DNA of 30,911 nucleotides from a virus, in the IMG/VR virus record IMGVR_UViG_3300040751_000095, positions 1 through 30,911 of that record. One strand, 5' to 3'. The notes beneath the pieces were generated by a model. That model made no database searches. It was not told where the DNA came from and saw only the letters and a program-made list of their open reading frames with translations. Made by a program: the position numbers and the translations under genes. Positions 9,701 to 16,847 of this stretch are shown here, one piece after another; position 1 is the stretch's first letter; every line of letters begins with the position of its first letter.

Positions 9701-10167
9701 AGCAGATCCTACAGGGTAATCTTGCTTTTGTTATCTCTGAGCAAGTGTTGAAAGATCCAGGATACCAAGGCATGTCTATAGATGAGCAGAAACGCTTCTT
9801 GAAAGATATGATAAGTGACAAGGTATCTATAGCTAAGGAGATGGCTGTAGAAGAGCTTGATGCTATGTACGAGATGGAGGGTGACTCAGCTGCACTCTTT
9901 ATGGGATACCAGCGTGGACGTGTTGAGAAGCTTGACAGGAATGAAAAGGCAGATGCTGATCTAGCTTGGCCTCTTATGGCTGAACGCTTTGGTTACTCAA
10001 GTACTGCTACACTTGATGAGGTTATTGAAGAGATACGAACTACAAATAAGTATAATGATGATCCACAGGAGCGTATGGTGAAGGAGACAGACATGATAAT
10101 GAACTATCTCCATGCAGGTAAGCTATATGGTAAACGCTACAGAGAGGTAGTGAAAGAACTAAACTAA
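6718..10167 (+). CDS. Giant internal virion protein (DNA-ejection candidate)
   Basis: 1149 residues, last gene of the rightward block. An acidic N-terminal domain (1-120) is followed by Ala/Gly-rich hydrophobic stretches at about 122-150 (SAPSTVGSVVAGMFTGGTGA) and 208-230 (VAAAGAIGGTLGFGVNVGAA) that could insert into a membrane. Long charged helical regions follow (240-470), then a mixed domain to the end. Membrane-active segments in a very large terminal virion gene fit an ejected protein like T7 gp16, though no transglycosylase motif is seen here; that activity may sit in the separate lysozyme-like protein upstream. GGGAG about 8 bases before ATG 6718 is a strong ribosome-binding site. A terminator follows directly. 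Confidence 0.8.
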   Translation: MAGTKQYYTEENMRGKKLSDFASDVDFIEDSVTFLKSNRKGYTDEDFANMNGEDVVNEVLEHFRWANTNEVSMAKDFSYIKDDKTPEDHKQAYGRLLFAFDNADGEGIWDDHGKAVRDYVTGAASAPSTVGSVVAGMFTGGTGAAAIQSSKAAAQVAIRAAAKKYLKRAALGGLLDGSVAAGSQLGLEATKADAGDTIEEEYDINYKNVAAAGAIGGTLGFGVNVGAAALQKSGANKLVDTLDKGRQAQADRIAEAAEKAKIKLDVVSKNKEKKELADEVIGKMLFAIDPKLVDEGMKAKVDILSADLPDGLIAGLDRKKIQILGAAAFDLAEELKIKPGKGVRITEQLANIMETPGGSGTAREIFDRVRKEYGLSPRELSAVYAAEVSEAAKILVGQKNLKNNLGGTVKPVDADKFKAKLDALYEQGMSRLSGEDAKVLIEAQEQGGGIAGSTWRTFRRAEDLRRALMTSQPTTTMRNNIFGVAMGAIDMVDQVGINLVRKARGKTDTYEGLQGAADVMSYLTKDAYVADAVTAMLTDVAPEKMSKVFYQAAQAEAGTSADSGFAKVGGFFNKLNTVSDHVFKKAVVVGSIDRSLKRLNDPKLGTSVMDMLEKGTIAELPEDILQDALDESLEFTFQKRLGGKGSSAESKAAKSVVDFITRSGLTVLIPFPRYLASQAKHISDYTGLTIARRLATGSDIADKEFAKAMTGFVVGLGHLKVQQANVANDRDWFEWEDGRTRKDAQAALGPQAYNAFMMHQVARAMEGLPTKLPNTPFSEWDGDTGAFVKDSLKLLAGSEFRPNSGLVTKLSKALDTGSWRPVGEELGDYFSAFTYPAAAVKDFYGQFDPLSTYFPETRDGLMSYTNMVEHDVEFPINMQLGLFRRITRQLPDFPAANNGEKGMLEFFRSSTAVNYQSKYNKEADRAGLGYDALRFDVFGDGPIRALDPLLKQLTGFASKPIKNDLQREITRLQLDPFTLYNPYREKNTAVTLMTEQILQGNLAFVISEQVLKDPGYQGMSIDEQKRFLKDMISDKVSIAKEMAVEELDAMYEMEGDSAALFMGYQRGRVEKLDRNEKADADLAWPLMAERFGYSSTATLDEVIEEIRTTNKYNDDPQERMVKETDMIMNYLHAGKLYGKRYREVVKELN

Positions 10168-10175
10168 ACGAGAGA

Positions 10176-10203
10176 GGGGAGCCACTAAGCTCCCCTTTTC
10201 TTT
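10176..10203 (+). terminator. Rho-independent terminator of the virion operon
   Basis: GGGGAGC (10176-10182), a six-base loop, then GCTCCCC (10189-10195) form a perfect 7-bp GC-rich stem, extendable by A-T pairing, followed by TTTTCTTT. It starts nine bases after the last virion stop codon. The T-run serves the plus strand. Read leftward, the hairpin is followed by a pyrimidine-rich but T-poor run, so it may stop the opposing operon only weakly. The minus-strand gene's stop codon sits inside the T-run, so the two operons converge here with no spare sequence. Confidence 0.9.
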
Positions 10204-10405
10204 ATCGTACTCCGTGTTTCTTAACACAGTGTCTTGCCCATAGTACCGTAGCTATAAGATGCTCTAGTGCTTTGTTCCTCTCGTCACTCTGCCATAGATT
10301 ACTCTTGATATGCTTCTCTAATGCCTCTGCATGTTGGGCTAACTCATCATAGAACTTGATACGTGTACCTTCTACGTGTGCTTTCGCTTCTTGTTCTAAC
10401 TTCAC
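10202..10405 (-). CDS. Small helical protein, Acb2/Tad1-like candidate
   Basis: 67 residues. The longer frame begins at GTG 10435, but the GTG at 10405 forms a GTGA overlap with the PhoH stop and has AAGGAAGG just upstream, so it is preferred. Two helices are evident: EGTRIKFYDELAQHAEALEKHI and a C-terminal one, ERNKALEHLIATVLWARHCV. The second resembles the 'R..(S/A)L..T.LE.A..WA' helix of the Acb2/Tad1 hairpin family, whose characterised members sequester cyclic nucleotides made by CBASS or Thoeris immunity. This resemblance is from memory of the pattern and is not a search result. A generic helical phage protein is the alternative. It is the last gene of the leftward operon. Confidence 0.65.
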   Translation of the reverse strand: MKLEQEAKAHVEGTRIKFYDELAQHAEALEKHIKSNLWQSDERNKALEHLIATVLWARHCVKKHGVR

Positions 10406-11112
10406 AGACCTTCCTTCATAAATACTTTGACCCACTCAGCGCAGATACCACTACGCACAATGTCATCAACGCCAAACTCTACTACAGGTACATCAAGCAT
10501 ATACTTCTTAGCGAGATGAATGATCTTAGCTAGACCAGACGTACCCTTTAAGTCAGACTGCTGGATGTCACCATTGAGTACAATAGTACTGCCTTCACCC
10601 ACACGTGTCAACAGCATCTTGATCTCTGGTATGTCGATGTTCTGCGCTTCATCTACAATGATAAACGCATTGTCAAAGCTACGCCCACGCATCAACGCTA
10701 GTGTAGCTACTTCAATGTTACCATTCTTTACACCTGTATCAACAGCACCACGGCCTAAGTGTTTCACCAGTACATCAAGCACAGGCAACGCCCACGGTTG
10801 TGCCTTCTCTTCTAGCGTACCTGGCAGGAACCCAATATCTTTACCTACAGCTACGTGAGGACGTGTGATAACAATCTTGTCTATCTCTTTTAGTGTGTAC
10901 AAGTCTGCGGCACACGTTGCTGTAACGTATGTCTTACCAGTACCAGCAGGACCAAGGATAAGCACCTGCTTGCTGTTAGCAATAGCACTGATTAACTTTC
11001 CTTGGTTCACTGTCTTAGGTACAATACCAGAGGTAGGCTTGTTAGCTGCACCCTTGTAGGTTGTCTTACGCCGTGTTCGTGTAGGCTTCTCTAAGGGTTC
11101 AATGTTGTTCAT
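10402..11112 (-). CDS. phoH: PhoH-like P-loop ATPase
   Basis: 236 residues with Walker A GPAGTGKT (54-61) and Walker B IIVDEAQN (151-158), plus RPHVAVG and the LNGDIQQSD segment typical of the PhoH family. Residues 1-35 are a basic extension. Characterised PhoH-type proteins are ATPases, some linked to RNA handling; phoH is common in marine phages but its role in infection is unsettled. ATG 11112 is chosen over an upstream in-frame ATG at 11142 because it begins just after the preceding stop (11115) with GGAG upstream; the extra residues MCGCTGECLI would lie inside the neighbour. It is followed by a GTGA-coupled small gene. Confidence 0.93.
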   Translation of the reverse strand: MNNIEPLEKPTRTRRKTTYKGAANKPTSGIVPKTVNQGKLISAIANSKQVLILGPAGTGKTYVTATCAADLYTLKEIDKIVITRPHVAVGKDIGFLPGTLEEKAQPWALPVLDVLVKHLGRGAVDTGVKNGNIEVATLALMRGRSFDNAFIIVDEAQNIDIPEIKMLLTRVGEGSTIVLNGDIQQSDLKGTSGLAKIIHLAKKYMLDVPVVEFGVDDIVRSGICAEWVKVFMKEGL

Positions 11113-11114
11113 AA

Positions 11115-11315
11115 TTAAACATTCTCCGGTACATCCGCACAAACATAAACTATCCTTGACTGACGTAGTGTCTTAGGTGGTATTTCATCTATGAGCATAT
11201 TCATTACATCTATAGCAGTATCTTCACACTCTGAGTAAGAGCGATACAGATCAGGAGAAGCCCTAACTATAGGCTCCTCCCCTGCCAAGAAAGCAATCAT
11301 AACTAAAGTAAACAT
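11115..11315 (-). CDS. Small protein with hydrophobic N-terminus
   Basis: 66 residues, unrecognised. MFTLVMIAFLAG is a short hydrophobic start resembling a minimal signal sequence, followed by a polar region with two cysteines (SECED and VCAD) that could pair by disulfide if exported. ATG overlaps the preceding small gene's stop as TAATG. Its 3' end lies three bases before PhoH. Confidence 0.6.
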   Translation of the reverse strand: MFTLVMIAFLAGEEPIVRASPDLYRSYSECEDTAIDVMNMLIDEIPPKTLRQSRIVYVCADVPENV

Positions 11316-11458
11316 TATTCTTGTACCGTATCTGACTCTTCGCCAGACACAATCTCTGTTACTTTAGGTTCTACATAATCGTATGCTTTACCTGCTACGT
11401 CTGTTGTTACTTCTACTGCTGCTACAGCCAAGAAAAACATTACAAAAAACTCAACCAT
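11315..11458 (-). CDS. 47-residue signal-anchor microprotein
   Basis: Found by reading the gap between glutaredoxin and the next small gene. MVEFFVMFFLAVAAVEV is a hydrophobic helix of about 15 residues, followed by an acidic polar tail (DVAGKAYDYVEPKVTEIV...). ATG 11458 lies inside the glutaredoxin 3' end and TAA forms a TAATG overlap with the downstream gene, the joint style seen throughout this operon, which supports it being real. Function unknown. Confidence 0.6.
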   Translation of the reverse strand: MVEFFVMFFLAVAAVEVTTDVAGKAYDYVEPKVTEIVSGEESDTVQE

Positions 11459-11681
11459 CTAAACGTTCCTTTAGTTCTGTGTAGCCACCAACATGGCGGC
11501 CTTCGTTATCCCAGATTTGAGGTACACTAGTCATACCCGCTTCTTTCATGAGTGTCAATAGCCACTTACTGCTAGGGGAGCTTAGAGAATAGGCCGTGAA
11601 GCCTACCCTCTTTTCTCGTAGCAGGTGCTTTGCTTTAGTGCAAAACTTACAGTTATCTGTTCCTACCACTGTATAGCTCAT
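11451..11681 (-). CDS. grx: Glutaredoxin
   Basis: 76 residues, the usual size for a phage glutaredoxin. It has the redox motif CKFC (11-14), the cis-proline segment TSVPQIW and the glutathione-contact GGY near the C-terminus. It reduces disulfides, and here most likely the ribonucleotide reductase encoded just upstream, whose gene it overlaps by ATGA. The link with the reductase is inferred from this coupling and from the C-terminal cysteine pair of that enzyme. Confidence 0.95.
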   Translation of the reverse strand: MSYTVVGTDNCKFCTKAKHLLREKRVGFTAYSLSSPSSKWLLTLMKEAGMTSVPQIWDNEGRHVGGYTELKERLDG

Positions 11682-13576
11682 ACTAGATCCACGATCTCAC
11701 AGCTATCACCAGAGCAGGCCATAGTCTGCATGGACACTGTGTTATCTTCACTCTCATACTCGTTAAGCCCTTCCCAGTCAATGCTGTCTGGCATAAGTGC
11801 AAGCATCTCTTGATACTCTTCCTTAGTGCAGTCCTGATAAGGTGCTTGCTGGTAAGTATGATCGGAATGTGGCAGGAATGATACACCTGACATCTCGTCA
11901 AAGTGTTCATACACAAAAGCACCTACAGCCATCCACTCATTGTCACGAACTGAGATAGTTACACTTGGCTTATGCTCACACCAGTGTCGCTGATAGGTGA
12001 GCCACAACTCAAGCTGCTCTACAGCAGTCATATCATTACGTGTGACTGCTAACTCAGGAGACTTGACAGGGAAGCTAAACACTACAGTAGAGTCAGGCTT
12101 CATGACGCAAGGCTCATTAGGAATACCTTGGTCAATCATAAACTGTGTCAGTGGATCTTTATTATCACCACGCACAGTACGAATATAGAAGGGGCTGTGA
12201 CGTGCGTGAATACCACTAGCGGAATCAACCAACTGTGAGACCGTACCTGAAGGTTTAACGCAAGAGATACTAGCACTAGCAGGGATGCCAAGCAACTCAG
12301 CCCACTCAGCGTTAGTAGCCACAGCCACGGATCGTAAATGCTCAAGAGTTTTCTCCAATCCTTTGTTAGAGTTTGTCATTAGTGGGTTGTCCATAATGCC
12401 TGTCATAGACACACCAAGCAAGCGCTCTTCTGCTGTGTTGTTCTGCCAGACCTTACGCAGATATGGAAACTTAATCATGGTAGACTGGATCGTACCTAAG
12501 ATGGTAGCCAGCTTAACCTTACGCTCAAGATCCTCAATAGTATCAGTCGCACGTACTACGCACTCCGTTAGGTTGCAAAACTGATATGGGCGCAAGATGA
12601 TTTCCGAACACGGGTTGGTCCCGAACTCATGGTTAGGATCACGCCGCCCAAACTTAGCTGCTTGCTTCTTGGATGCCTCACGATTGAAGATACCACGTTC
12701 ACCAGACTTAGACTCAACCAGTGCAAGCCACTCACGCATGAATGTTTCCATGTCTGGCTTCTCAGTGTACGATACAGAGTTGTTAGCCAAGGCACGATGA
12801 CCAGCAGTTTCCCACCACTGACCTGACTTAGCGTGACGCATACGGTCATCACTCAGGTTAGACAATGAGATCATAGCTGAACGTCTCACACCACCTACGA
12901 CAACGATCTGACCAATGAAGCACATCAGGTCATGACATTCCATAGAGCTAAGCTTGCGTCCTTGTGCCGCCTTGAAGGTAGACACAGCAAAGTTAAATAG
13001 TTCTACGAGTGGCGCTGGGCCTGACGCTCTACCGCCAAATGTTTTAAGTCTTGCACCAGCAGGACGTACACGAGAGACATCCCACTTAGGAATCTCACCA
13101 GCCCACAGGAGTGCAAGAACTTGACGGAACCCCTTAGCCCAGCCTTCCTTACTGTCCTTAACGACAACGATAGACTCACTCTGGAACAACTCAGGCACTT
13201 CTGGGAGCTTGCTGATAAACTGGCGCTCGACACTGAACCCGACACCAGTGCCGCAGAGGAGGATGTACATAGCCTCATCAAAGGACTTAGGGTCATCTAC
13301 GGGTAGGTAACTACAGTTGTAGCCTGCAGTGTTGTCACGATCAAGCGCTGGGCCAGCTGTCATCATAGCGCGCATAGAAGGCATGATCTCTTGACCAAGG
13401 ATAGCTTGCTCAATGTCGTTGATGTAAGAGTTATCACCTGTCACACGGCGCACTACGTTATCCATGTAGCGGCTTACTGTCTTACCCCATGACTCACGGC
13501 CTTCGCCGTCAAAGTACTTGGCGTAGCGTGACTTGTGAATGAATGCTTGATAGTCTGTTGGTAGTTGATTGCTCAT
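11678..13576 (-). CDS. nrdJ: Adenosylcobalamin-dependent class II ribonucleotide reductase
   Basis: 632 residues, monomeric RTPR type. It converts ribonucleotides to deoxyribonucleotides using a cobalamin-generated thiyl radical, independent of oxygen. Cysteines fall where the family needs them: C88 in GYNCSYL and C334 in FCNL as the active-site pair, C323 in NPCSEI as the radical cysteine with E325, and C621/C626 (C-x4-C) in the C-terminal tail that passes electrons from a redoxin. GTGVGF near residue 109 is also typical. No beta subunit gene is present, as expected for class II. The cofactor must come from the host or environment. ATGA overlaps at both ends tie it to MazG and glutaredoxin. 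Confidence 0.96.
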   Translation of the reverse strand: MSNQLPTDYQAFIHKSRYAKYFDGEGRESWGKTVSRYMDNVVRRVTGDNSYINDIEQAILGQEIMPSMRAMMTAGPALDRDNTAGYNCSYLPVDDPKSFDEAMYILLCGTGVGFSVERQFISKLPEVPELFQSESIVVVKDSKEGWAKGFRQVLALLWAGEIPKWDVSRVRPAGARLKTFGGRASGPAPLVELFNFAVSTFKAAQGRKLSSMECHDLMCFIGQIVVVGGVRRSAMISLSNLSDDRMRHAKSGQWWETAGHRALANNSVSYTEKPDMETFMREWLALVESKSGERGIFNREASKKQAAKFGRRDPNHEFGTNPCSEIILRPYQFCNLTECVVRATDTIEDLERKVKLATILGTIQSTMIKFPYLRKVWQNNTAEERLLGVSMTGIMDNPLMTNSNKGLEKTLEHLRSVAVATNAEWAELLGIPASASISCVKPSGTVSQLVDSASGIHARHSPFYIRTVRGDNKDPLTQFMIDQGIPNEPCVMKPDSTVVFSFPVKSPELAVTRNDMTAVEQLELWLTYQRHWCEHKPSVTISVRDNEWMAVGAFVYEHFDEMSGVSFLPHSDHTYQQAPYQDCTKEEYQEMLALMPDSIDWEGLNEYESEDNTVSMQTMACSGDSCEIVDLV

Positions 13577-13932
13577 CGGTTGTCACCTGATCCTTTAATA
13601 ACGCCACGTCTTGCACGGCTGTTTAGTTTGTCCATATTAGTTTGTAGTACCTCTGTGAGGTCACTGTTAAAGTAATTAGCAAGGGCTGTAACATAGAACA
13701 CAACGTCACCTAGCTCCTTGATAATGTCATCAGATGAGACCTTGGTGTTGTCACGCAGTAGCTTCTTGATCTTCTCAGCCACCTCACCTGCTTCACCTAC
13801 TAAGCCTAGTGTATTCTCCACTAAGCGGGTCTCACCTTCTGTTACAATCTTACCCTCTACCCAGTAGGAATAATCCTGCGTGTTAACATCTGCCATAGCA
13901 GCAAACGCATCTATATCTTCTTGTGTAATCAT
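13573..13932 (-). CDS. mazG: MazG-like nucleotide pyrophosphohydrolase
   Basis: 119 residues, single-domain MazG type. The metal-binding pattern is present: E47-x2-E50 in GEAGEVAEK and E73-x2-D76 in ELGDVVFY. The family hydrolyses NTPs or dNTPs to monophosphates; in phage it may salvage or clean nucleotide pools or affect stringent signalling. Which applies here cannot be read from sequence. It lies between a small gene (ATGA overlap) and the reductase (ATGA overlap), so a nucleotide-metabolism role is favoured. Confidence 0.93.
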   Translation of the reverse strand: MITQEDIDAFAAMADVNTQDYSYWVEGKIVTEGETRLVENTLGLVGEAGEVAEKIKKLLRDNTKVSSDDIIKELGDVVFYVTALANYFNSDLTEVLQTNMDKLNSRARRGVIKGSGDNR

Positions 13933-14096
13933 TGTCTCTCCTTGACGTTTAAGTTCTCAATCTCCACATCATCTACATCATAGATAACATCTGTAATCAA
14001 GTCATGAATGTCTTGCTCATGACTGTCTTCGTAGGATGATAGTATGTTATTATTCTTATCAACCTTCATAACAAAAGTAACACTAAACTTCTTCAT
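13929..14096 (-). CDS. 55-residue acidic protein
   Basis: Fills the gap before mazG, with ATGA overlaps at both its start and its stop. A beta-like basic start (MKKFSVTFVMKVDKNN) is followed by an acidic stretch (DLITDVIYDVDDVEIENLNV). Unrecognised. The double start/stop overlap is the main support for it being translated. Confidence 0.65.
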   Translation of the reverse strand: MKKFSVTFVMKVDKNNNILSSYEDSHEQDIHDLITDVIYDVDDVEIENLNVKERQ

Positions 14097-14446
14097 GCGC
14101 TTCCCTGTGTCTTAGACCAGCGTGTAAGTGTAACTACATTATCCTCTACTTCATACGCTGTAGCTTCTGCTTGCTCTTGTTCTGCTTCTGCATACTGATC
14201 GGGAAACATCTCTTGAATAATGCCCTGCCGTAGATCTGCAAAGTCTTCCCAAGCATCAGGGTAAAGCTCTAAGAACTGCTGTGCTGCAGACATAGTGAGT
14301 GCCTCATCAAGAGCAGCCCTCATGCCATCCTCTGAACCAGCCGAACCAAAGACCATGCCAGTCTTGATTCTACCTGTCCACTCACCGTCCTCAACGACAG
14401 GAGATAATACAATAGCTACGTCACCAGGTTTAATCTCATAAGCCAT
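14093..14446 (-). CDS. Conserved-looking phage protein, unknown
   Basis: 117 residues. An N-terminal beta-rich region (YEIKPGDVAIVLSPVVEDGEW) is followed by helices (MRAALDEALTMSAAQQFLELYP) and a Glu/Gln/Ala-rich tail. No cysteines or catalytic motif are obvious. The ATG overlaps the endonuclease I stop by a base and its own stop overlaps the next gene, so it is in the middle of the replication/recombination operon. Function not assigned. Confidence 0.7.
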   Translation of the reverse strand: MAYEIKPGDVAIVLSPVVEDGEWTGRIKTGMVFGSAGSEDGMRAALDEALTMSAAQQFLELYPDAWEDFADLRQGIIQEMFPDQYAEAEQEQAEATAYEVEDNVVTLTRWSKTQGSA

Positions 14447-14883
14447 TACTCTCTCCTCTTAACTTTGACACGTTGCTCTTTCATTCGCTTGCCTTTCTCT
14501 TTGAGCCACTCTTCTGGTATCACACGATTAGCCCAGAGGAAACCCTTTTGATCGCACCAATCGCAGTACCTACTCTTGGCTCCTTTGTAAAGCCTTGAAT
14601 TAGCATTACTAAATACGAAACGAATATCTAGTTTAGGATGCTGACGCTGTATCTCTATATGTTTACGTCTATCTGCAGCAGAAAACAACCCCTTCAGCTC
14701 AATTATTATGCCGTTGTCTAGCTCAAAGTCGGGTGTGTATGTACGATACTTTAAATCCTCCCACTCTATCTTTAACTTTTCATAGGCTACAATCTTTTGC
14801 CTATCCTTGAGGTATGCAGCGGCCTCAACTTCAAGGCCACTGCGATACGTTTTAGAGTTATGCCTCCGGTTCATCTTCGGCAT
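14446..14883 (-). CDS. T7-type endonuclease I (Holliday-junction resolvase)
   Basis: 145 residues, close to the 149 of T7 gp3. Catalytic residues appear in order: E18 in RSGLE, D52 in TYTPDF, E62 and K64 in IELKG, followed by RKHIEIQRQHPKLDIRFVFS, which matches the T7 enzyme's RKHLLI..HPELDIRIVFS region. It cleaves branched DNA and, in T7, also degrades host DNA. Only one nuclease half is encoded; the T7 enzyme works as a dimer. The first ATG (14883, AGGTAAAG just upstream) is used; another at 14874 would drop three residues. It overlaps the upstream small gene by 26 bases. Confidence 0.95.
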   Translation of the reverse strand: MPKMNRRHNSKTYRSGLEVEAAAYLKDRQKIVAYEKLKIEWEDLKYRTYTPDFELDNGIIIELKGLFSAADRRKHIEIQRQHPKLDIRFVFSNANSRLYKGAKSRYCDWCDQKGFLWANRVIPEEWLKEKGKRMKEQRVKVKRRE

Positions 14884-15064
14884 CTTTACCTGCTTCTACG
14901 ATCTGAGATGCTAGTAAATTAGTCATGCCCTCCAGTGCTTTGAATTGAACTTCTAGGCGCTTCATCTGATCTGTTGCAAGCATCACTTCATTGTAGAGCT
15001 TTGTCTGAGTATCATTGAAGTCTTCTGTGTAGTAGTCGGTGTCGTTGATAGTCAGTTTAGGCAT
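14858..15064 (-). CDS. Short coiled-coil protein, DUF6447-like
   Basis: 68 residues. A beta-hairpin-like start (MPKLTINDTDYYTEDF) is followed by one amphipathic helix (NEVMLATDQMKRLEVQFKALEGMTNLLASQI) and an acidic tail. This plan resembles the small DUF6447 phage/bacterial family, recalled rather than searched. It overlaps genes on both sides (8 and 26 bases), next to two nucleases. Function unknown. Confidence 0.7.
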   Translation of the reverse strand: MPKLTINDTDYYTEDFNDTQTKLYNEVMLATDQMKRLEVQFKALEGMTNLLASQIVEAGKDAEDEPEA

Positions 15065-15926
15065 TCAGGTATTCCTCTGCTATGAATGTGTAGTCTACAA
15101 GTTGTGGGTTTTTGGATTTACTAGGGATGCTTGGGCGTGTCTCAAAGTTGTCATGACACTTATGTTTAAAGCTACAGAATTTACAGTCATCTGGTAGCAC
15201 CCAGTTACCTGTCTTCTTACGGTAGAAGGATTCCTCTACTGGCTCAAAGCAACGCTCAAACGGTTCATCGTTATCAATGTAGTCTACGGTAGCTTGAATG
15301 TCGGCTAGAACTGCTTCCTTGTCTACATCCTCAGAGGCGTCTACATACTTGAATTGACCATTTGCTTTGTTGACTACCCACCAGCCACCTACATCCTTTC
15401 CAGCGGCCTCTGCGTAGCCCACAAGCTGTGCCACGTAGCCAAAGCCATCCTTGTAGGCTAGAGAACCAAAGGATGCAAACTTGTTATCGTAAGACCAAGG
15501 TGAGGCAGACTTAACATCGTCAATGCGTCCATCCATCTCCATGTCATACTCACCCTTGATCTCCTGACCATGAGGTAACTTGAGTGTGACACGCTTGTTA
15601 TCCTCAAACTCTATACCTGCTGAACGTAGGATGCCCTTAAACACAGCCTCGACTATATCGCCAAGGATCATGTTCATCAGGAAGTGTGGAGGGAAAGGTG
15701 TCTTGTCTTCTGGGTCATTCTTGTCAAACCATAGCTGACACTTTGGCCTACCGATATTAGACATCCGTAAGCGAAAATCATCACGAGGACCACCTGAGAA
15801 TTGCTTGTACAAAGCAGCCTCAACATCGGAGGCGACTTGTTTAGCCACCTCCTCTGTCATAGTAGTCTCACCAGCCATAGCCTTCTGCAAGAAAGAGAAA
15901 ACAGCTATCTCTGCGGGATGAGTCAT
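15057..15926 (-). CDS. Cas4/RecB-like PD-(D/E)XK nuclease with Fe-S cysteines
   Basis: 289 residues. The nuclease core shows GDIVEAVF (89-96), then D132 in MEMDGRID and D137-V-K139, the PD-(D/E)XK pattern. One cysteine before the core (C63) and three near the C-terminus (C248, C251, C257 in CKFCSFKHKC) match the 4Fe-4S arrangement of Cas4 and AddB-type nucleases. A role as a DNA exonuclease in replication or recombination is likely, acting on ends or degrading host DNA. It is coupled by TAATG to the protein upstream, between DNA polymerase and endonuclease I. Confidence 0.9.
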   Translation of the reverse strand: MTHPAEIAVFSFLQKAMAGETTMTEEVAKQVASDVEAALYKQFSGGPRDDFRLRMSNIGRPKCQLWFDKNDPEDKTPFPPHFLMNMILGDIVEAVFKGILRSAGIEFEDNKRVTLKLPHGQEIKGEYDMEMDGRIDDVKSASPWSYDNKFASFGSLAYKDGFGYVAQLVGYAEAAGKDVGGWWVVNKANGQFKYVDASEDVDKEAVLADIQATVDYIDNDEPFERCFEPVEESFYRKKTGNWVLPDDCKFCSFKHKCHDNFETRPSIPSKSKNPQLVDYTFIAEEYLNA

Positions 15927-16804
15927 TAGTATGGTGCCTCTTCTACATCAATAATAGAACCTACAAGTGCTGCATCTTCCTTGCTCATACTTGTATTGGA
16001 ACGCTCAATGTGTAGATCCATGATCTTACCATTTGAGTAGCTGACATAATCCAAGAAGTCTGAAGCTACTTTCCTCATAGCTGCAGTGTCTTCGTCTGAC
16101 TCCTGTACAATCTCTCCTACAGAAGAAGTAACGTAGCCATAGGTAGCACCTGTAGGAATTGAACCCTCTGCACCACTAAGGATAACCTTAGCCATGTGAG
16201 TTTTGACGTTCTTACGTTCAATAGCTTTTTCAGTAGCTGCAAGGCTCTTGAGGCTATCGTTATTTTTAACATCCATAACGAATGGAATATCAACATACTC
16301 ACCAGCGGTAGGTTGTCCTGCATCATCAAGAGGAGCCTTAACTGTAAGTGTACCCATGAAGATCTTCACACGTTTAGCTGAGCGAATAATCTCCTTAGTA
16401 GCTTCAGGTAGTGCGTTCCAATCCTCAATGTAACCAGAGGGACGGCCTAAGTTAAAGCCACCAGTGCTATCCTTTAAGTCGCTGTAAGTAGAACGACTCA
16501 TAACGGACTTCTCCATCTCATTAGTGGAAGTGTTCCACCGCTGAAACTGAAAGCGATGCGTGATTATACGAACCTCTACGCTTTCTGCATAGAAGACATT
16601 ATCACCAAGTGTGATCTTGAAAGACCCAACAGGTAAAACGTCTGTCTTGATCTTCTTACCGCCAAGCTCAATCTCGCCTTTAATGGCTGTACTCAACACG
16701 CTAACACGAGCTAGAGAAGATCGTGATTGTGTCTGTGGTCTAGGTTCACCTATAAGCTCTGCTAATGGGTCTACCCAGCCTGTTGTTGCTAGTTCTGTAC
16801 TCAT
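15926..16804 (-). CDS. Replication-module protein, possible ssDNA-binding role
   Basis: 292 residues from ATG 16804, which has AAAGGA seven bases upstream; the longer frame would need a TTG at 16828. The protein is beta-rich in the first half (IELGGKKIKTDVLPVGSFKITLGDNVFYAESVEVRI) with a helical segment late (SLKSLAATEKAIERKN) and an acidic end. No catalytic motif is visible. It lies between DNA polymerase and the Cas4-like nuclease, where podophages often carry an ssDNA-binding or annealing protein. That role is inference from position and its acidic tail only. Confidence 0.7.
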   Translation of the reverse strand: MSTELATTGWVDPLAELIGEPRPQTQSRSSLARVSVLSTAIKGEIELGGKKIKTDVLPVGSFKITLGDNVFYAESVEVRIITHRFQFQRWNTSTNEMEKSVMSRSTYSDLKDSTGGFNLGRPSGYIEDWNALPEATKEIIRSAKRVKIFMGTLTVKAPLDDAGQPTAGEYVDIPFVMDVKNNDSLKSLAATEKAIERKNVKTHMAKVILSGAEGSIPTGATYGYVTSSVGEIVQESDEDTAAMRKVASDFLDYVSYSNGKIMDLHIERSNTSMSKEDAALVGSIIDVEEAPY

Positions 16805-16847
16805 CTGTATATCCTTTACTACAGTCAAAAAGAGTCTTAGTTATACC

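Noticed and set aside
10520-11059. Plus-strand frames opposite phoH (10520-10858 and 10865-11059)
   Set aside because: They are antisense shadows of phoH, with composition unlike a phage protein and no ribosome-binding site.
11997-13306. Several plus- and minus-strand frames inside the reductase gene
   Set aside because: They are mirror or alternate frames of nrdJ. All five catalytic cysteines are in the chosen frame.
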